Shown here in pieces: positions 34,099-43,433 of a DNA stretch of 64,000 nt. Every line of letters starts with the position of its first letter. Position 1 is the first letter of the stretch. The notes beneath the pieces are model-generated. The model searched no databases. It saw nothing but the letters and a program-made list of their open reading frames with translations, and had not been told where the DNA came from. A program made the position numbers and the translations under genes. The stretch covers positions 1 to 64,000 of the forward strand of contig CAMDQT010000006.1 of NCBI GenBank assembly GCA_945906305.1, written 5' to 3'. Origin of the DNA: Ferrithrix thermotolerans DSM 19514 (GTDB lineage Bacteria; Actinomycetota; Acidimicrobiia; Acidimicrobiales; CAIXPF01).

Positions 34099-34815
34099 TT
34101 AGAACGGTCCGGATTGTGACGACAGAACGTCGGTGAGAACGTCGACCTGACAGGGGTTGCGGTCGACCAGTCCCCGGAACCGGCTGGCGGCCCCGGTGGC
34201 GGCCACCTCCACCAATCCTTCGACGAGCCCTTGGTGCAAACCGCACACCAGGTCGGGGTTGGCCTCGGCCAGGTCACGGAACGGACAATGACCGAAAGCC
34301 ATGGTCACGCCCTCGTCGGTGGGCACCGAAGTTGGATCGAATCCAAGCTCGGCCAGACGGCTTTGGACGGCCTCGACGCACGCCGATTGGCTCGCCGCGG
34401 GAGAACCATCGCCCAACCCCTGATCCCGACCGACCTCGATTGCTTCGGCTGCGCCGAGACCGGCCGCGGCAGCCATGCGTAGCAACATCCGGGTCGCGAT
34501 GGGGAACACCGCGGGCTCAAGGCCCAACGACGGGGCCTGCATCGCGAGCCGGTAGCGATGCTGGGGACGACCCACCCCGCCGTTGGCATCGATCTCGAGG
34601 TCCAGCAGCCCGGCCTCCCGCATTTTCTCCAGATGCGGTCGAACGGTGTTGACGTGCAGGCCGAGAGTGTGAGCGACCTCGGCGCTGGCCAGTGACTTGG
34701 ACGACTGCATCAGGTCCAGGTAGATGGCGTAACGCGTGTTGTCACCGAGGGCCTTGAACACCTCGATGCGGGTCGCTCGCTCAGTACCCATCTCCTCAGG
34801 ATAGACCAACGTCAT
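34099..34815 (-). CDS. SufR-like Fe-S-sensing transcriptional regulator
   Basis: About 238 residues from ATG 34815. The N-terminal winged helix is EVFKALGDNTRYAIYLDLM and HVNTVRPHLEKMREAGLL. The C-terminal cysteines AFGHCPFRDL, LVCGLHQG and NPCQVDV match the cluster-binding set of SufR. Known relatives repress the suf operon when loaded with cluster. It lies upstream of the A-type carrier and divergent from mrp with a 27-base gap, so it may control both. Confidence 0.85.
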   Translation of the reverse strand: MTLVYPEEMGTERATRIEVFKALGDNTRYAIYLDLMQSSKSLASAEVAHTLGLHVNTVRPHLEKMREAGLLDLEIDANGGVGRPQHRYRLAMQAPSLGLEPAVFPIATRMLLRMAAAAGLGAAEAIEVGRDQGLGDGSPAASQSACVEAVQSRLAELGFDPTSVPTDEGVTMAFGHCPFRDLAEANPDLVCGLHQGLVEGLVEVAATGAASRFRGLVDRNPCQVDVLTDVLSSQSGPF

Positions 34816-34842
34816 CTCATTTACACGGCCCTGACCGTTAGA

Positions 34843-36069
34843 ATGTCCTCCGTGGAACCGTGGCCCGTGGAACCCGAACTGACCGCACCCGGCGTGCCAC
34901 CCCAAGCGCGGTGCACTTCCGAGGACGTCTTCGCGATGCTGCGCGGCGTCATCGACCCCGAACTCGGTTCCGACGTGGTCGATCTCGGCATGATCCGAGC
35001 CGCGGAGGTGGCCGTCGATGGCGCCGTCACCGTCACCGTCGCTCTCACCACCGCTGGTTGCCCGCTACGAGCCCAACTGCAACGCGACATCAAGACCCGG
35101 GTGCAATCCTGCCCCGGTGTCACCTCGGTTTCCATCATCTGGTCGGAGATGACCGCCGAAGAACGCTCCACGGCCATGGGTAAGGCCCGCTTCAACGCCC
35201 AGCAACGCGCCCCGCAAACAGCCATCCCTGCCACCACCCGGGTCATCGGCATCGCGTCGGGCAAGGGTGGCGTCGGTAAGTCCTCAGTCACGGTGAACCT
35301 AGCGGTGGCGCTGGCTCAACGGGGCCTGCGTATTGGGGTGCTCGACGCGGACATCTGGGGGTTCTCCGTGCCTCGCATGCTCGGCGTCAGCGGCAGGCTC
35401 GCCGCCGTGGCGGGCGAGAAGAAGATGATTCCCGTTCAACGGAGCGTGCCCGGTCGCGGTGGCCCCGACGGGCATCTCGAAGTGGTTTCGATGGGGTTGC
35501 TTACCGAGGACGAGACCGACGCGCTGATGTGGCGCGGCCTCATGTTGAACCGGGCGGTGCAACACTTTCTCGAGGACGTCACCTGGGGTCGGCTCGACTA
35601 CCTGCTCATCGACCTGCCACCCGGCACCGGTGATGTGCAAATGGGATTGGCCAGAATGCTGCCGCGAACCGAGTTGATCATCGTGACCACACCCGCCCTC
35701 GCCGCCCAGAAGGTGGCCGCCCGAGCTGCCACCATGGCCCGCAAGAGCCACCTTCGAGTGGCAGGCGTGATCGAGAACATGAGCGCGTTCGTGGCTCCCG
35801 ATGGCACCAGCTACGCCCTGTTCGGTCGCGGTGGAGGTCAAGCCCTCGCCGATGACGTCGGAGTGGCCCTACTGGCCAGCCTGCCCCTCGACGCCTCGGT
35901 GGCCGAACTCGGCGACCGAGGCCATCCCGTCGCCCTTGGCGACGGACCAATGGCCGACGCCTTTGCCCGATTGGCTGAGGTCGTGGTGAACGAAGCAGTT
36001 CCGCCGGTGGACAATGCTGGTTGTACGGCCCGGTTGCTCGACGCCATCGAGGCCGCTCTACCTCGTTGA
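34843..36069 (+). CDS. mrp: Mrp/ApbC-family iron-sulfur carrier ATPase
   Basis: 408 residues. The N-terminal MIP18/DUF59 domain is VIDPELGSDVVDLGMI, with TTAGCPLRAQL. The ATPase has deviant Walker A GIASGKGGVGKSSVTVNLA and IDLPPGTGDVQM. The CxxC motif used by many homologues for the bridging cluster is absent: IENMSAFVAPDGTSYALFG has no cysteine. Some actinobacterial Mrp proteins share this. Start is probably leaderless or nearly so. Confidence 0.93.
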   Translation: MSSVEPWPVEPELTAPGVPPQARCTSEDVFAMLRGVIDPELGSDVVDLGMIRAAEVAVDGAVTVTVALTTAGCPLRAQLQRDIKTRVQSCPGVTSVSIIWSEMTAEERSTAMGKARFNAQQRAPQTAIPATTRVIGIASGKGGVGKSSVTVNLAVALAQRGLRIGVLDADIWGFSVPRMLGVSGRLAAVAGEKKMIPVQRSVPGRGGPDGHLEVVSMGLLTEDETDALMWRGLMLNRAVQHFLEDVTWGRLDYLLIDLPPGTGDVQMGLARMLPRTELIIVTTPALAAQKVAARAATMARKSHLRVAGVIENMSAFVAPDGTSYALFGRGGGQALADDVGVALLASLPLDASVAELGDRGHPVALGDGPMADAFARLAEVVVNEAVPPVDNAGCTARLLDAIEAALPR

Positions 36070-36126
36070 TTTGTTCGCCGCGGGGTACCTACTGCACCCG
36101 GGCGAGCACCGCTATCGTGGCGCGAC

Positions 36127-37440
36127 GTGGCCCATCCCCCCTCGGTCGATCGTCTTGCCCGCAGCCTGCGCACCCATAGCCTGCCCGATCCACTGCTGGT
36201 CGAAGCGGCGCGCACCGCCATCGCCGAGGCGGTGCTTGCCCATGGGCCCACTGGGGTCGACCCGGCCGCGGTGACAGCCCGGGCCGAGGAACTCATCGCG
36301 GAACAGTCTCGACGACTACTGCAACCGGTGATCAACGCCACCGGCGTGCTGCTGCACACCAACTTGGGACGGGCGCCGTTCTCGTTGCACCATGATGCGA
36401 GCTACAGCAACGTCGAGTTCCGTCTCGACCAGGGCACACGAGGCAGCCGTTCGGAGCACGCCGGCACCCTTTTGGCCCGCGCTTGTGGGGCGGAAGCGGC
36501 GCTCGTCGTCAACAACAATGCCGCCGCGGTGCTGCTGACCCTGGCGGCCATCGGTGGACCAGGGCGGGCCGCGGTGGCGTCACGGGGCGAGCTGGTAGAA
36601 ATCGGCGGCGGCTTCCGTATCCCCGATGTGATGACGGCGTCGGGTACGGAGCTGATTGAGGTCGGCACCACCAACCGCACCCGCCGAGCCGACTATGAAC
36701 GAGCAATCGCCACCGCAGGTGAACGCATCGGGCTGTTGCTGAAGGTGCACCAGTCGAACTACCGCATCACGGGTTTCACCGAGACCGTCGAGGTGTCCGA
36801 ACTGGTAGGGCTGGGCCAACCGGTGGTGGCAGACATCGGGTCGGGCCTGCTCGATGCATCCTGCCCCTGGCTTGCTGATGGGCCGCCAGCGTGGCTCGCG
36901 GGCGAGCCGGCGGCCCGTCAGACCCTGGCCGAAGGTGCAGATCTGGTGCTGTTCTCCGGCGACAAGCTGCTCGGTGGGCCACAAGCAGGCATCATCGCCG
37001 GGCGGGCCGACCTCGTTGCCCTTATCGGAAAGCACCCCCTGTACCGAGCGGTACGGTGCGGCGGCTTGGTGCTACGCGCCGTGCAGGACTTGGCCCTCGC
37101 CTATCTCGATCGCCGCGGCGCGGACATCCCCTTCTGGCACATGGCCACCGGCACGGTGGCAGAACTAGCCGTTCGGGCAAGGACCATCGCGGGAGCCGTC
37201 CCCGGGGCGCACCCCGAAGCCATGTTGGCCGTTCCCGGTGGTGGCACACTGCCCGGCGTCACAATTGAGTCCTTTGGCCTGGTACTCGATGGCGACCACC
37301 GTGACGCCCTGCGTCAACACCACCCGCCGGTCATCGCCCGGGTGCAAGACGATCGCACCATGTGCGACCTGCGCACGGTCGCGCACTCCGACGACGTTGG
37401 GCTCGCGGCGGCTCTTGCCGGCCTCGGAACGGCCCGGTGA
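36127..37440 (+). CDS. selA: L-seryl-tRNA(Sec) selenium transferase
   Basis: 437 residues from a GTG start. PLP-dependent enzyme that turns Ser-tRNA(Sec) into Sec-tRNA(Sec) with selenophosphate. Typical segments include PVINATGVLLHTNLGRAP, VEFRLDQGTRGSR, VNNNAAAVLLTLAA and the PLP-lysine region VLFSGDKLLGGPQAGII. Its stop overlaps the start of an MFS gene by 4 bases (GTGA); selB follows that gene. 57 bases after mrp. Confidence 0.97.
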   Translation: MAHPPSVDRLARSLRTHSLPDPLLVEAARTAIAEAVLAHGPTGVDPAAVTARAEELIAEQSRRLLQPVINATGVLLHTNLGRAPFSLHHDASYSNVEFRLDQGTRGSRSEHAGTLLARACGAEAALVVNNNAAAVLLTLAAIGGPGRAAVASRGELVEIGGGFRIPDVMTASGTELIEVGTTNRTRRADYERAIATAGERIGLLLKVHQSNYRITGFTETVEVSELVGLGQPVVADIGSGLLDASCPWLADGPPAWLAGEPAARQTLAEGADLVLFSGDKLLGGPQAGIIAGRADLVALIGKHPLYRAVRCGGLVLRAVQDLALAYLDRRGADIPFWHMATGTVAELAVRARTIAGAVPGAHPEAMLAVPGGGTLPGVTIESFGLVLDGDHRDALRQHHPPVIARVQDDRTMCDLRTVAHSDDVGLAAALAGLGTAR

Positions 37441-38627
37441 CCATTCGACGCAGGCCCGGCACCGACATCGCCCCGGCTGCTGCGGTCGCGCTGCTCGCGG
37501 TCGGACGCGGGGTTCCCAATGCGGCCATGCGATGGATTCCCCTGTTCCTACCGATGATCGCCCGATCGATGGACACTTCGCTGGGCCGCTGTGCCGCGGC
37601 GATGGGTGTGGGCGAACTATTCGGTATGACCGCGTTGATCACCGGTCGATTGGTGCACCGCCACGGCAGTCGCCGTTGGTTCGCCCTTGGCCTGTTCACG
37701 GTCGCGCTCGGCAACGCACTCGGCGCCGCGGCGCCGGTTCTGGCCGCGTTCGCGGTCGGCTACGCGTTGCTGATCACCGGCCAGTCCTGCTGCAACGTGG
37801 CCGGCCAGGCTTGGATCGGGCGTAACACCCCGCCCGGGCGCCGTGGACGCTATCTCGGGGCTTTCGAGACCTCATGGGCGCTGGCCCTACTCGTAGGAGC
37901 TCCCCTGGCCGCGGGCGCGGTGGCCATCACCTGGCGAGGTCCCTACGTGTTGTGGGCGCTCGCCGCGATGTTGCTCATCCTGCCCGTTCTGCGGTTGTTA
38001 CCCGAGGAGAGCCCCGGACCCGAGCCGACCAACCGACGGGCCGCCACGGCGGCGTTGCCACGGTCAGCCTGGCTGACCGTGGGCGTGGCGACTCTGCTCA
38101 TGATCGCCTCGATGAGCGGTGCCGTGGCGTCTGGAGCCTGGCTCGAAGACCAATTCGGCTTCGGGGTCCGATCCTTGGGCATCGTGGCCTTCGTCCTCGG
38201 ATCAGCGGAACTCGTTGCCAGTCTGACGATCGCGCGGGTCGCCGATCGTCGGCGGGCCACCCGGGTGTTGCGCTCGGGGGTGGTGATCATGCTCGCTGGC
38301 GTCGGTGCAATGGCCCTGTGCGGTCGCCTCGCGGGGGTGGCGGTGGCGGGCTTGGCACTGTTCATCGGTGGCTTCGAGTTTGCCTACGTCGCTACCGTGG
38401 CCGTTGCCATTCGCCACCCAAGCACGGTGGTTGCTCGGCTGGTGGGAACCCTCTCCGCTGGAATCACCCTCGCCCGGGCCGTCTTCGCGGGCCTGACCGG
38501 TTGGCTTTATGTCGCCGTCGGGGTCCGGGGCCCCTTAGCCGTCGCGTCCGTCGCGGGCGTCATGGTATTGGTGGTCCTACCCGTCCTGGTGCGCCAGGAA
38601 CAGACCCTCAGCGCTCACCCGGCGTGA
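37437..38627 (+). CDS. MFS transporter between selA and selB
   Basis: 396 residues from GTG 37437, which overlaps the selA stop. About 12 hydrophobic segments; MRWIPLFLPMIARSMDTS in TM1 and a loop RLVHRHGSRRWFALG that fits the MFS A-motif position. No substrate motif is recognisable. Position inside the sel operon, with translational coupling to selA, raises the possibility of a selenium-related solute, but this is inference. Confidence 0.85.
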   Translation: MTIRRRPGTDIAPAAAVALLAVGRGVPNAAMRWIPLFLPMIARSMDTSLGRCAAAMGVGELFGMTALITGRLVHRHGSRRWFALGLFTVALGNALGAAAPVLAAFAVGYALLITGQSCCNVAGQAWIGRNTPPGRRGRYLGAFETSWALALLVGAPLAAGAVAITWRGPYVLWALAAMLLILPVLRLLPEESPGPEPTNRRAATAALPRSAWLTVGVATLLMIASMSGAVASGAWLEDQFGFGVRSLGIVAFVLGSAELVASLTIARVADRRRATRVLRSGVVIMLAGVGAMALCGRLAGVAVAGLALFIGGFEFAYVATVAVAIRHPSTVVARLVGTLSAGITLARAVFAGLTGWLYVAVGVRGPLAVASVAGVMVLVVLPVLVRQEQTLSAHPA

Positions 38628-38709
38628 TTGCCAGGCCCGTGACTCCTCCGCCACGCCTGGACCCAGCGCTCGGCGCGACGCGGTACCGGTCGGGAAGAAT
38701 CGGTGACCC

Positions 38710-40425
38710 ATGCATGTAATCGCCACCGCCGGCCACGTCGACCACGGCAAGTCGACCCTCGTTCGGGCCCTGACCGGAGTCGACCCGGACCGCTGGGAGG
38801 AGGAGAAACAGCGGGGCATGACCATCGACCTCGGCTTCGGCGCCACCACCCTGGACTCGGGCCGTGAGCTGGCCTTTGTGGATGTCCCCGGCCACGTCCG
38901 CTTCATCAAGAACATGCTGGCCGGCGTGGGGGCTGTCGATGCCTGCCTTTTCGTGGTGGCCGCGACCGAAGGCTGGAAGCCGCAATCGGAGGAGCACCTA
39001 CGCATCCTCGAACTGCTCGACCTCTCCCACGGCGTCGTTGCCCTGACCAAGGTCGGCCTGTGCGATGAGGACCTCGTCGAGTTGGCCCGAATGGACCTCG
39101 CGGAACACCTCCAAGGCAGCTTCTTGGAGCAGTCCGAAGTGGTCGAGGTCGATGTGCCCAGCGGAATTGGAGTCCAGGCCCTGCGCGAGGCCCTCGATCG
39201 ACTCGCGGCCAGCACACCCCGTGCGGTGGACTCCGGCCGACCGCGGCTATGGGTGGACCGAGCGTTCGCGGCGAAGGGTTCCGGGACAGTCGTCACCGGC
39301 ACCCTCACCGGAGGGGCGTTGGCCGTCGACGACGAGCTCGTGCTGCTACCGCGCGACATTGCCGTGCGGGTACGGGCCCTGCAAAGTCACCACCAGGCCC
39401 GCAGCACGGCAATGCCGGGATCGCGCGTGGCCGTGAACCTGGTCGGCGTTGCCCACGCCGACGTCGAACGGGGCGACGTGCTGCTTCGTGCCGCTCAATG
39501 GCACCGGACCCGCATGGCCGATGCCTCGATGACGGTGCTCGCCAGCCTCGATCACGAGGTGTCGCGACGCGGCGCGTACGTGGCCTACCTCGGCTCCGGG
39601 GAGATCCCCGTGAAGGTACGGGTACTCGGCGAGCGGTCCCTGGTGCCCGGCGAGGAGGGACTGATCCGGCTGCACCTTCCCCGGGCATTCCCCATGCGGC
39701 CCGGCGACCGGTTCGTGCTCCGCGAGTCGGGGCGCAAGGAAACCGTCGGTGGTGGACAGATCCTTGATGTGGCGCCGATCCTGCCGGCATCGAAAGCCCG
39801 ACCCGATCGCTCGGTGGACCGGGTCATCCGCGAACGCGGGTACGTCGAGGCCGTCGAACTGGAACGGCTCACCGGAGAACGGCGGGAACCGAACCTGGGA
39901 CCATGGGTGACGGACCCGGACCTACTTGATGCGCTCCGCTCACAAGTGGAGATGCTCATCCGCACCAGCGGGCCACTCGGTCTCGACGTCGTTTCGCTCG
40001 ACCCGAGGCAGCGGGCCGTGTTGCCCCTGATCGATGGCATCCGGGTCGAAGCGGGACGGGTCACCGCCGCCGAAGCCATCGACCCGCTGGCGGACCATCC
40101 CTACGTCGCGGCGTTGGACGCCTCCCCATTTGCACCACCGTCGGCGGAAGGCATCGACCGGGCCGAGCTTCGGGAGTTGGTTCGTCGCGGCGTGGTCGTA
40201 TCCCACGACGGGGTGTACTTCTCTGCCGGTGCGCTCGATGCCGCGGCACGAAAGGTCGCGGCCCTGCTGCAGGTGAAGCCGGAGGGGGTCACCGTCGCGG
40301 AGGTACGTGACGCCTTGGGCTGCTCGCGAAAGCACACCCTGCCCCTGATGTCGCTACTCGATGGTAGGGGCGTCACCCGGCGGCGGGGCGACGTGCGTAT
40401 CGGTGGACCCCGGCTACCGAGTTGA
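38710..40425 (+). CDS. selB: Selenocysteine-specific elongation factor
   Basis: 571 residues. N-terminal GTPase: AGHVDHGKSTLVRALTG (G1), RGMTIDLGF (G2), DVPGH (G3). The G4 motif, usually N/TKxD, reads ALTKVGLCDED, with glycine at the aspartate position. EF-Tu-like domains 2 and 3 follow, then C-terminal winged-helix domains ending in VRDALGCSRKHTLPLMSLLD, which recognise the SECIS RNA. Shorter than the 614-residue E. coli protein. Confidence 0.96.
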   Translation: MHVIATAGHVDHGKSTLVRALTGVDPDRWEEEKQRGMTIDLGFGATTLDSGRELAFVDVPGHVRFIKNMLAGVGAVDACLFVVAATEGWKPQSEEHLRILELLDLSHGVVALTKVGLCDEDLVELARMDLAEHLQGSFLEQSEVVEVDVPSGIGVQALREALDRLAASTPRAVDSGRPRLWVDRAFAAKGSGTVVTGTLTGGALAVDDELVLLPRDIAVRVRALQSHHQARSTAMPGSRVAVNLVGVAHADVERGDVLLRAAQWHRTRMADASMTVLASLDHEVSRRGAYVAYLGSGEIPVKVRVLGERSLVPGEEGLIRLHLPRAFPMRPGDRFVLRESGRKETVGGGQILDVAPILPASKARPDRSVDRVIRERGYVEAVELERLTGERREPNLGPWVTDPDLLDALRSQVEMLIRTSGPLGLDVVSLDPRQRAVLPLIDGIRVEAGRVTAAEAIDPLADHPYVAALDASPFAPPSAEGIDRAELRELVRRGVVVSHDGVYFSAGALDAAARKVAALLQVKPEGVTVAEVRDALGCSRKHTLPLMSLLDGRGVTRRRGDVRIGGPRLPS

Positions 40426-40519
40426 CTCGATCCGCCGTGGCCTGCCAAGGCGTCGCTAGACGCGCGGGGTCAACCGCACCTGTCCGCCGTTTCGACGAGG
40501 TCGGCCGTGGTGGTCGAGT

Positions 40520-40789
40520 TCAGCTCGCCTCGCGCTGCAGCAGCACTTGCTTGCGCTCGTTCTCGTTCAACCCACCCCAGATGCCGTGTGGCTCGCGAAT
40601 GGTCAAGGCGTAGTCGAGGCAATCACGACGGACCGCACAGCTGCGGCAGATGCTCTTGGCGAGCGTCTCTCGGTCGATCTTCTCGTGCTTGCGCTCGAAG
40701 CGTTGCGGAGGGAAAAAAACCACCGCGTTCTGCGGGCCTCGACAAGCACCCTTGATCTGCCAGTCCTCTTCATACCGTTGTGCACTCAC
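40520..40789 (-). CDS. WhiB-family [4Fe-4S] transcriptional regulator
   Basis: 89 residues from GTG 40789 with GGGGGAA upstream. The four cluster cysteines are in GACRGPQ, ICRSCAVRRDC; the turn motif is GIWGGLNENER. WhiB proteins bind sigma region 4 and regulate development, redox or drug responses in actinobacteria. The subtype is not clear. A sigma-70-type promoter lies about 65 bases upstream. Confidence 0.95.
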   Translation of the reverse strand: MSAQRYEEDWQIKGACRGPQNAVVFFPPQRFERKHEKIDRETLAKSICRSCAVRRDCLDYALTIREPHGIWGGLNENERKQVLLQREAS

Positions 40790-40852
40790 GCGTTCCCCCT
40801 TACCGAGCGTGAATCCCCAGGTTCCGGCGCTCCCCCTACCGGTCCCAGTGGC

Positions 40853-40882
40853 AACATACCCGCGCCTTGCACAACGTCACAA
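40853..40882 (-). promoter_or_regulatory. Putative sigma-70-type promoter for whiB
   Basis: On the minus strand: -35-like TTGTGA, an 18-base spacer, -10-like TATGTT. It points at the whiB start at 40789, leaving a leader of about 58 bases. No regulator site was identified. Confidence 0.4.
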
Positions 40883-40922
40883 GACGAAGGGTGCGATCCG
40901 CGAAAAGTGAAGCAGGCGAACG

Positions 40923-42191
40923 CTAGTCCGTGACCGCTGACACTTCTAGAACGTAGCGGCGCGTTCCCACCACCTGTACCCGATCACCCACCTGGAGTGG
41001 CTCACCCACCACCGACGCGGGCCACTGGGCGGAGCGAACGGCCACCGCGCCGAGGGGATTCAGGTCCGAGGTGACCGTGCCGTGTTCCCCCACCAACCAC
41101 TCCCGGCCGAGGTCGATGGCAGAGAATCGCGTCCGCACCATGGCCGGCATTCCTCGCAAGTACACCAACAGCAGCAGCACCACGGCAGAGGTAACCGTCA
41201 CCCACGACAAGCCAACCCCGTCGAAAAGGGTGAAGGTTCCGATCAGGAACACCGCAATGGCAGACAGGGTGGCCCGCCGGGGAATCCCGGTCTGCACATC
41301 GAGCCCGAACAGAACGAAGCTCACCAGCAACAATGCGACGGCCCACCCGCGCGCCGGGAGTGCCGCAAGGCCGTAGCAACCTAGGACCACGAACACTGCG
41401 CCGACCACGCCGGCAATGCCGATCCCTGCCGTGAACAGCTCGAACAGGATGAGGCCCACGCCGATCACGAACAGTAGGTAGGCAACGGACGGGCTGGCGA
41501 CGGTGTGTAACAACTCGGCGTGCAGGGGAAGCTGCACGAAGCGGACCGTCGTGGCCGGCTCGCGGCGGATCTCGCCGTCGACCTCGGTCGACCGAGTCGC
41601 CACCCCCTCGAGATTGATGATGAAATCGCCCAGGGTGGCGGCAGGCACCAGCCCGGCCGCTTCGGCTTCGTCGAAACGGATGAAGGCGTCACGGGCCCGA
41701 TTGGCATCGTTGCCGAAGAGCACACCGAACTCCTCCCGGGGCAGCACCTGTTCACCCGCCTTGCCGACCTTCGCCCCCGAGGCCACCCCGCCCGGCTGGG
41801 ACAACGCCACCAGCTGGGCCGATTCGCCTCGCCCCTGAGCGCTGGCGGGGCCGACCCAAATGGCAATTGGCACGGCCGAGTCGCGGATCATCCGGGCGAG
41901 GTGCACGAATTCCTCGGTCGGGACCACTGACCCGCCGCTGTTGAGTCGCAGCACCAGGGCCACCAAGCCGCGTTCGTTCGCCGCCACGATGCGCGATTGC
42001 ACAAAGTCGACCAAGATCGAGTCGAACAGACCGCTGACCTCCACCACCTCGACCACCGCAGTGGTACCAGGCGGCTGGTTCGTCGCCGCAGGCTCGGCCG
42101 CTCCGACTGGAGTCATCGAGCCGACCAAGCTCAGCAGCATCGCTCCCAGAGCAGCCAACAGTCCAAAGGTCGTAAATCCGCGTCGTTGCAC
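40923..42191 (-). CDS. nfeD: NfeD family membrane protein with ClpP-like domain
   Basis: 422 residues. Signal sequence GLLAALGAMLLSLVGSM, then a ClpP/SppA-like crotonase-fold domain (LRLNSGGSVVPTEEFVHLAR, IAIWVGPASAQGRGESAQLV), about five membrane helices, and a C-terminal OB-fold NfeD domain (LVGEHGTVTSDLNPLGAVAV). NfeD proteins partner with stomatin-like proteins; none is adjacent. The region normally supplying the protease serine is unusual (QGRGESAQL for the more common ASAG), so activity is uncertain. Confidence 0.88.
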   Translation of the reverse strand: MQRRGFTTFGLLAALGAMLLSLVGSMTPVGAAEPAATNQPPGTTAVVEVVEVSGLFDSILVDFVQSRIVAANERGLVALVLRLNSGGSVVPTEEFVHLARMIRDSAVPIAIWVGPASAQGRGESAQLVALSQPGGVASGAKVGKAGEQVLPREEFGVLFGNDANRARDAFIRFDEAEAAGLVPAATLGDFIINLEGVATRSTEVDGEIRREPATTVRFVQLPLHAELLHTVASPSVAYLLFVIGVGLILFELFTAGIGIAGVVGAVFVVLGCYGLAALPARGWAVALLLVSFVLFGLDVQTGIPRRATLSAIAVFLIGTFTLFDGVGLSWVTVTSAVVLLLLVYLRGMPAMVRTRFSAIDLGREWLVGEHGTVTSDLNPLGAVAVRSAQWPASVVGEPLQVGDRVQVVGTRRYVLEVSAVTD

Positions 42192-42290
42192 CTTGCCAGT
42201 GTTTCAGCCCAGGGAGATCCGGCCAAGCCAGCCGGGGCAACCAACCCGTCCGTGGCCGTCGCCACACTGAGCCGCTAACCTGCGTCGGCA

Positions 42291-42695
42291 ATGAACTGCG
42301 TACTGCTGGCCACCGATGCCGACTGGCTTTTCAACGAAGTCGACGCAGCCCTCGCCGATGACGAAACGAAGGTCTACCGAGTCGCCTCCGGACGGTTGGT
42401 CTTGCCCGCCGTGCATGAGCTGAACCCCGACCTGGTGATTCTCGACTTGCAGATCGGAAACCTCGGCGGGGTTGCCACCTCCCTGGCGCTTCGCCAGGAA
42501 CAAGAGATGGGACGTGTGCCAGACCAGCGCATCATCATGCTGCTCGATCGCCAGGCTGATGTGTTCATGGCCCAGATGGCCAGGGCCGACGGATGGCTCA
42601 TCAAACCGATCAACAGCCTGCGTCTGCAGCGAGCGGCGAACGCGGTACTCGCCGACAAGGAGTATTTCGAAGGGATGCTCGAGGCCACGAGCTGA
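42291..42695 (+). CDS. Stand-alone receiver-domain protein
   Basis: 134 residues. A single receiver fold: phosphoacceptor aspartate in LVILDLQIGNLGG, and the conserved lysine in WLIKPINSL. The N-terminal acidic pair is TDADW. No output domain and no histidine kinase nearby. Divergent from nfeD, followed by tRNA-Pro. Confidence 0.87.
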   Translation: MNCVLLATDADWLFNEVDAALADDETKVYRVASGRLVLPAVHELNPDLVILDLQIGNLGGVATSLALRQEQEMGRVPDQRIIMLLDRQADVFMAQMARADGWLIKPINSLRLQRAANAVLADKEYFEGMLEATS

Positions 42696-42715
42696 TAGAG
42701 TCTCCCTCCGCATTA

Positions 42716-42789
42716 CGGGTGGTGGCGCAGTTTGGCAGCGCGCTGCGTTCGGGACGCAGAGGCCGGGAGTTCAAATCTCCCCCACCCGA
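42716..42789 (+). tRNA. tRNA-Pro (anticodon CGG)
   Basis: Begins CGGGTGGTGGCGCAGTTTGG and ends with acceptor CCACCCG plus discriminator A. Anticodon arm CTGCG-TTCGGGA-CGCAG gives anticodon CGG, reading CCG. T-arm GGGAGTTCAAATCTCCC. CCA is not encoded. Confidence 0.96.
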
Positions 42790-42794
42790 CCCGT

Positions 42795-42821
42795 GGAGCC
42801 CAGGCCGATGGCCTGGGCTCC
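42795..42821 (+). terminator. Hairpin after tRNA-Pro
   Basis: Perfect 12-base stem GGAGCCCAGGCC / GGCCTGGGCTCC with loop GAT, then GGTTCTTTCC. It starts 5 bases after the tRNA and should end its transcript. Confidence 0.85.
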
Positions 42822-42860
42822 GGTTCTTTCCGGCAGCCACCAGGGGCTATGCTGAATTAC

Positions 42861-43382
42861 ATGGGTGGAGTTTGTGAGCGGCCAGGCTGCTCTCGCAGTG
42901 CCGCGGCCGCAGTGGCGGCGGATCCTCGGCGTCAAATCGTGTGGATCGGCGACATCGAGACCAGCGTCGATTCCGTCAACGTGCTCTGCGCCGCGCATGC
43001 GGACAACCTCGCCGCCCCACTCGGCTGGGAGCGGCGCGATCTCCGAGATGCACCAAGGCTGTTTGCCGTCCCCTCACCAGCACCGCCAACCGAGCCCACC
43101 AAAAGCTCCAAACGCGCGACTCGAAAGGCCAGCCCAAAGGTGGCTGACACCCCCGCCGAGCCCCAACACGACGACGCAGGCCCGCCCGCTGGTAAGTCCC
43201 GCCCCGAGACCGCCGTCGGGCCCGAGGCGACTGCCGGTACGGGTCCGACCCTCAACCCTGCCCTGCAGGAACTGCACCGAACGAGCAGCCAACTTTCCGC
43301 GGCCACCTCGGCGTTATTGAGCGCCGGGGTCGACACTCCAATGCTGGCCCGGGCGTTCCGAACCAGCCACGCCGTCGGCTGA
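42861..43382 (+). CDS. DUF3499-type protein with N-terminal zinc-binding-like motif
   Basis: About 173 residues from ATG 42861 (42849 is also possible). The start GVCERPGCSRSAAAAVAAD and the later VNVLCAAHADNLAAPLGWE match the small actinobacterial DUF3499 family, in which Cys and His ligands probably bind zinc. A long Pro/Ala/Thr-rich linker and a C-terminal helix ALQELHRTSSQLSAATSALL make it longer than usual. Function unknown. Confidence 0.75.
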   Translation: MGGVCERPGCSRSAAAAVAADPRRQIVWIGDIETSVDSVNVLCAAHADNLAAPLGWERRDLRDAPRLFAVPSPAPPTEPTKSSKRATRKASPKVADTPAEPQHDDAGPPAGKSRPETAVGPEATAGTGPTLNPALQELHRTSSQLSAATSALLSAGVDTPMLARAFRTSHAVG

Positions 43383-43433
43383 GCAGAGAGCCGAATGCCG
43401 GCGCGGCCCCACCAACACCACGCGGGTGCCGCC

